Assembly: GCA_021432635.1 (NCBI GenBank)
Contig: MU270083.1
Location: 304,436 to 368,435 of the forward strand
DNA length: 64,000 bases
Source: Thozetella sp. PMI_491
Taxonomy: Eukaryota > Ascomycota > Sordariomycetes > Chaetosphaeriales > Chaetosphaeriaceae
Direction: 5' to 3'
The notes under the pieces are model-generated. The model saw only the letters and a program-made list of their open reading frames with translations, was not told where the DNA came from and ran no database searches. This document shows positions 59,557 to 64,000 of the stretch, piece by piece. How positions within the stretch are numbered: position 1 is the first letter of the stretch; each line of letters opens with the position of its first letter. Position numbers and translations under genes: made by a program.

Positions 59557-62353
59557 TCAACGCACTCCGATAGGAGGTCGCGGCCCCAAGCTGCTCTGGG
59601 AGCTGTGTGCAGATGGCTCAGAGTCGAGATTGGTAGAATCACCACTGCCCGCGCTGGCGCTCGCACTTCCAGTCAGACTTCGATTATTACGTTGCTTTGG
59701 TGGGTTGAGGGCGCTCACCCCGGCATGCTGTTCGACCCGCTGCGGTGCAACAGCATTGTTGTGGCCCAGTGGGTAGTGAGGCACGGGCTGGCGGACACCA
59801 TCAGGCGGGGACGGCCGGCCCCCGTTCATCTGGGGGCCGGGGTATCCGTTGGGAGGAGACGGTCGGCCGTTGCCACCACCGCGCATCGAGGGGTTGTACG
59901 GATGTGCCGGCGACTGACTAGATCGTCGGGGGTATCCGTTCATACCATTGGGTCCCATATGAGGGCCGCCGTTGTTGTATGGCGGCACGTCGCCGAGGTG
60001 GGATGCCGTCAGCGAATTCGCCCTCGATTCTGCGTGTATCATAGCCCGATCTACTGAGCCATAGCGATTAGATGAATACCCTATCAACGCGTCCTCCAAT
60101 ATGTTCTCGTGTGGAGCCGGCGCCGCGGCGACGATTTGGCTTGATCGATGCCGTCCAAAGCTCGGTCGAAACCTGCTGCCTCGCGACGGCATGGAATCGT
60201 GCTCCGCATTCCTGCGGAACTGAGCCGCGTTATTGCTAGGGACTTTCCGATTCTTCCTCGAGGTGACACTCATCATATCGAAGTTGTCGTCGACCATCGT
60301 CGGCGTGGGAGCCGGTTCGTACCAGTCATCGTCATCATCTTCAAAGTCATCATACATACCTCCGCGCATCGAGGGGGGAGGTGGTCCGCGTCGTGGCCCC
60401 GGTCCATTGGGAGGGCCTCCCCGGTACGACCGTGCCTCTTGTTCCCTCAGTCTGAGCTCCCGCTCTCTCAGCTGCATCTCGCGTTCCTTCAGGGCCGCCA
60501 TCTTGGTCAACTCGGGCTCGCCGCCCTCTGGGATGTCGTCGTAGAGCACGAGGTGGCTGAACTCGCCGAGGTCGTTGTCCTCCATCGAGCCGCGTCTCGA
60601 GGGCTGCCGGCTGCCATTGCCCATCGGCGGCCGACCGTATCCGTTGGGCGGTCCTCCGTGCATTGACACAGGAGGCCTTCTCGGGCCCGGCGGGCCCATA
60701 TTGGACGACCCACGCGGGCGTCCGCCCCGCGGCGGCATGCCATTGGGACCCATACCGTTGGGGCCCATGCCGTTCATTCCGTTGGTCATGGGCCGCGGCG
60801 GACCCTGGGAGGACATGCGGGGGTGAGGTGATGGCGTGCCGTTTGGCGAGTCAGACTGGATTGGTCCTTTGTTCTCAATCCTAGGACCCTTGCCGCGGTT
60901 CGACTGGTTCGCGTGATGGAGAAGAGCATACAAGGTCTCGATGCGCGGGACCTTGACGCCGGTTTCCTTAGATAGCCGCAGGGGAGAGCCTAGGTACGTT
61001 TCGACCTCCATGGGGCGTCCGAGTGAGAAGTCCTGCCACATCATGTTCTCAGTCGTCGTCGCCGTGAACTTCTCGATGATTTTCTGCTTGAAGTCCGACG
61101 GAAACGAGCATCCCTTGGCCGCGCCTAGTGCTACCATCTCGTCAATGATGTCTGATACCATCTGCTGGACGCCGACTTTCTGTACGAGTGCCGAATAGCT
61201 CGACGTCTCGAAAAGAACGGTAAGGGGATGGAAAGCGATTGGTCTAAAGCCGTGTCAGCATGTATGCGGCCCGAGAGGGGCGGCCAGAAAGCCTCCATCT
61301 TACCCGATGACTCGCTCGAACTGCTGTTGTCGGATATTGGTCGACACTTTGCAGTCGACCTCGCCAGTGCTAAGGGTCATAGCCAGTGCCTGCGCCATGT
61401 CTTCTTGTATCGAGGAGGGGATGTTGGAATTCGAGGTGGCGGGTCCAACCCAGACCTCTGGTGTCTCGCCCTTGTGCTCGAAAGTGTCGCTGGTCAGCTG
61501 GGAGAGCTCGGCCCCGCAGACCAGCGACAGGACAACGTTGGTGGGGAATCTCTCTTCGATAGCGGACTCCAGACCGATCGAGGTGGTTGTATTAAGGAGG
61601 ATGCATGTGTGCTGGGGAGTGACAACGGAATCGATGACGGAGGCGAGATCGTACACGTCCGGAAGAGCCTTAACGCACAGAATCACGTAGTCAAAGGCGC
61701 CTTCTCTCTTCTCAGCCGCTTTCTCGACCGTCGGCACAACTATTTAATCCATTTGTGTCAGTATTATGTCTCATGTCGCATCAAGGAATGTTCGCTACGA
61801 GGGCAGGCGCACCGTGTCGCGGCTTGAAGCGCTGATTGCCGTAGCGCGCCGACCTGGGGCAAAGAATGTTAGCACGAGCCCGGTAGATATGCAGGGAAAA
61901 TTTTGCCCCTTCACGACTGCACTTACTGGAAAGCAATGCCATATTGCGACACGGTCTCGTAGTTGGATTTCCAGACCAAGGTGACGTCGCAGGCGTTGGT
62001 GGCCTGTAATCTCCACGAGAGGAAGGCAGAAACGGCGTTGCCTCCCACTGAACACACGTTCATCAGCTCATAGTCCGACATAATTAGGAATGTGAAAGCG
62101 AGGGACGCGTAGGACAGCGAGGCCCTTTCCAAGTAGGAGAGCAAGCAGAGAAGTGAAAACGAAGGTGTTTGACATCAGATGAGACCGGGAGAATGGGGTG
62201 GGGCCGAAGGAAGAAGCGCCCTTTTTTTGGGAATTGGAGGGGGATGGTTGCGCTGGGCAGAGCGGGATGTATGGAAGTACAGAAGGGCCGGACAATGTAA
62301 CCGGAGCTGGACTTACCAGACAGGATTCTAAGTCGGGGCGTCATTGGGGCCAT
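59557..62353 (-). CDS. Ketopantoate reductase (ApbA/PanE)-family protein with long disordered tail
   Basis: Six exons: 62353-62317, 62047-61927, 61853-61813, 61739-61304 and 61243-59557 are the five coding segments seen, total 773 residues; a sixth is not needed. The N-terminal Rossmann strand and glycine loop are RILSVGGNAVSAF, then VTLVWKS and, after short exon 3, FDYVILCVKALPDVYD and ILLNTTTSIGLESAIEERF. The C-terminal helical domain (HPLTVLFETSSYSALVQK, LGAAKGCSFPSDFKQKII, WQDFSLGRPMEVETYLGSP) ends near residue 325. PanE enzymes reduce 2-dehydropantoate with NADPH, but this clade resembles S. pombe Mug72, of unproved activity. Residues 326-773 are low complexity with GMGPNGM repeats, Arg/Gly/Pro-rich stretches and one acidic block. 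Introns are 269, 73, 73 and 60 nt. An alternative start at 62081 would enter exon 2 in frame. Confidence 0.87.
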
Positions 62354-64000
62354 GGTGGAGGCCCGATCGGGGATAGTGGGCTGGCCAAGTTTCGAAGCTG
62401 CAGAAGCAGCGGCGCCTGTCCCTCGTGCGCGCCTCTCACGATGCTAGGAGGCGACGGGAATCTGGCCAAGGTAGCAGGCTGTACCACTGGTTGGGGCGGG
62501 TGCTGGTCAAACTGGCTGTCGCACTGGATCAGCCTATCGTTTCCGGGCCTCGTCGAAAAATTGAGGCACGCTTGTCGACCACAACGGTGTCGATGTTTTC
62601 TTTCTATTTAGAGCACCGTGGTACTCTGTATTCCAGAGTCGTTTCTGGCGTGTAGTCTTTCGATTCGTCCACACAAAATGCAGATCGCCTGAGACTTCGA
62701 AGGGGAGAGGGAGGAGGGGGTTGACGCTAGCGACCGATCAATGACCCATTTGGCTGCTGACGGCGCTGAATGGCTGCTAGAGCGGGCTGGTAGCGACTGG
62801 GACCGGCGTGCGTGCTTGACAAGTGCTGCTGAAGGCGAAATCTTCGACAGCTGGACAAGGGTGGCGCGGATGATCTAACCCCAAGCCTTGGGGGCTATGT
62901 TCAATGCGGTTGGCCAGCTGTTGGTAGTGGCAGGGGGGCTCCACCAGATCCTGTCGATGGAGGAGGAAAAAAAGACCAGCCAGAGATCGGGCCCAGGGAA
63001 ACGAGGCCGTTCAATGATCGAGAGGCAGGAATCGGGCAGGTACGGTTGTCAAAATAGCGAGCGTGGTCAGTCGACGGACGCGAAGGTTCGTTGAGTCGTT
63101 TGGCAATTGCACAGCCGGTGTGTGGCAGGCCCAGCGGGATCCTGGAACCCAGGGGATGCCGAAGCTGGGTTTCGGAGTGGCTGGCGTTGGCGGCGTGCCA
63201 CGGCGTGTTGTCAAATCGGCTGGGTCACAAAAGGGCCCAAGTTCTCCAACGTCAGAGCAGAAATGTATGTGTCCTCTGGCCTCCTCTTTCCTGTCGTGGA
63301 TCGTGCGGCAAGGCGGGCGACCCGAAGCTGAGGCCTCGTTCGTGAACCCCTGTGGCGGTTTGACGATAGGCGCCGGTTCGACGGATTGCGGATAACGAGC
63401 GGACGAGCGCGAGTCTCGGATCGAGCTAGGTCGCTTTGGGGCGTGCGGCAGGCGGGCTTCGTCGATGGGAAGTTGGACGGCGCCTATGGTCGCTCGATGG
63501 CTAAGGTAGGATGGATAGAGGGAAGGGAAGATTGAATGGTCGGCGTGCTCCCTTTTTGGCCCACTCTCGTTCTCGTCTTGTTTTGTCGTGGCACAAGACC
63601 CCGGAATCCTCGCGTGGATGTGGGAAGGGGGAGAAAAGGAGAATTAGGATTAGGAAGGAGGAGGACACCACCTAGAAGGGGACGAAAACGAACGGCAGAA
63701 AAACGAAAGTGTGGGAAGAGGTGGAGAGCGACGGACGAAAGTCTGAGTTGATTGTTTCGCTGGGCCGGCTCTTCTGGGGCTTTTTTTTTTCTCTCTTCAC
63801 TCCCCCTTTGCTCACTTCCTGACGGGAGGCGTTGGGACTGCTTGGTGGTCACTGCTTCCTCGCGTTGGGGAATGAATGGATGCAAAATGCATGGGGCTTA
63901 GGCGCAGAATAATGGAGGAGCCGCCGAGACTTCGACCAGGCCAAGCAGCAACACGAAGAAGGTTCTGTAGCGTCACAGTAGGACAGCAGCATGGGGGGGG
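62354..64000. other. Upstream region of the reductase-like gene, window edge
   Basis: The last 1.6 kb carries no supportable gene. It is G/A-rich on the + strand around 63600-63720, hence pyrimidine-rich on the minus strand. A T run lies at about 63781-63790. A gene beginning beyond the window cannot be ruled out. Confidence 0.45.

Noticed and set aside
1..64000. CRISPR array, prophage, insertion sequence or biosynthetic cluster
   Set aside because: The DNA is eukaryotic with spliced genes; no regularly spaced repeats, integrase, transposase, polyketide or peptide synthetase was seen.

Overview
The window is nuclear DNA from a filamentous ascomycete, most likely a sordariomycete close to the Sordariales. 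This rests on short introns (mostly 49-83 nt, GTRAGT donors, CTRAC branch sites) and on a gene set typical of those fungi: an Ipi1 pre-rRNA factor, DASH subunit Hsk3, RAM-pathway Sog2, a Pho80-like cyclin, an Mrs2 Mg2+ channel, a Cab2-type PPC ligase and a CREG-type secreted flavin barrel. The taxon is inferred from protein style only; no marker gene was compared. I see no rRNA, tRNA, CRISPR array or intact transposon.

Layout. 1-6.0 kb: no convincing gene, ending in a pyrimidine-rich leader. 6.0-8.9 kb: type II membrane protein with one EGF module (+). 10.4-11.8 kb: uncharacterised 485-aa protein (+). 12.3-14.4 kb: Ded1/Vasa-clade DEAD-box helicase (-). 16.1-18.2 kb: divergent IPI1 (-) and roadblock/LC7 protein (+). 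20.6-24.7 kb: uncharacterised 1084-aa protein (+). 25.3-27.5 kb: divergent CREG-like protein (-) and ribosomal protein eS30 (+). 27.9-31.4 kb: divergent F-box-like protein (-) and MRS2 (+). 33.1-34.6 kb: phosphopantothenate-cysteine ligase (+). 35.3-37.9 kb: SOG2 (-). 41.7-43.8 kb: PCL-type cyclin (-). 43.8-52.8 kb: a 9-kb gene-poor interval with microsatellites and a possible decayed coding relic near 51-52 kb. 52.8-56.1 kb: divergent SUB2 (-) and RPR2 (+). 56.6-57.0 kb: small three-exon HSK3 (-). 59.6-62.4 kb: ketopantoate-reductase-family protein with a long disordered tail (-). 62.4-64 kb: its upstream region.

Functionally this is a housekeeping neighbourhood, not a biosynthetic cluster or mobile island. 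Several genes concern RNA and ribosomes (IPI1, eS30, SUB2, RPR2, the DEAD-box helicase), but they are not an operon. Many sit head to head and may share promoters. The exon models were built by hand from splice consensus, reading-frame phase and family motifs. All join in frame, but none has transcript support. The most interesting leads are structural: a hairpin in the long first intron of SUB2, a 747-nt intron with a tandem duplication, recurrent AAG acceptors, two possible N-termini for the reductase-like protein, an in-frame retainable intron in the EGF protein, and two conserved proteins of unknown function.
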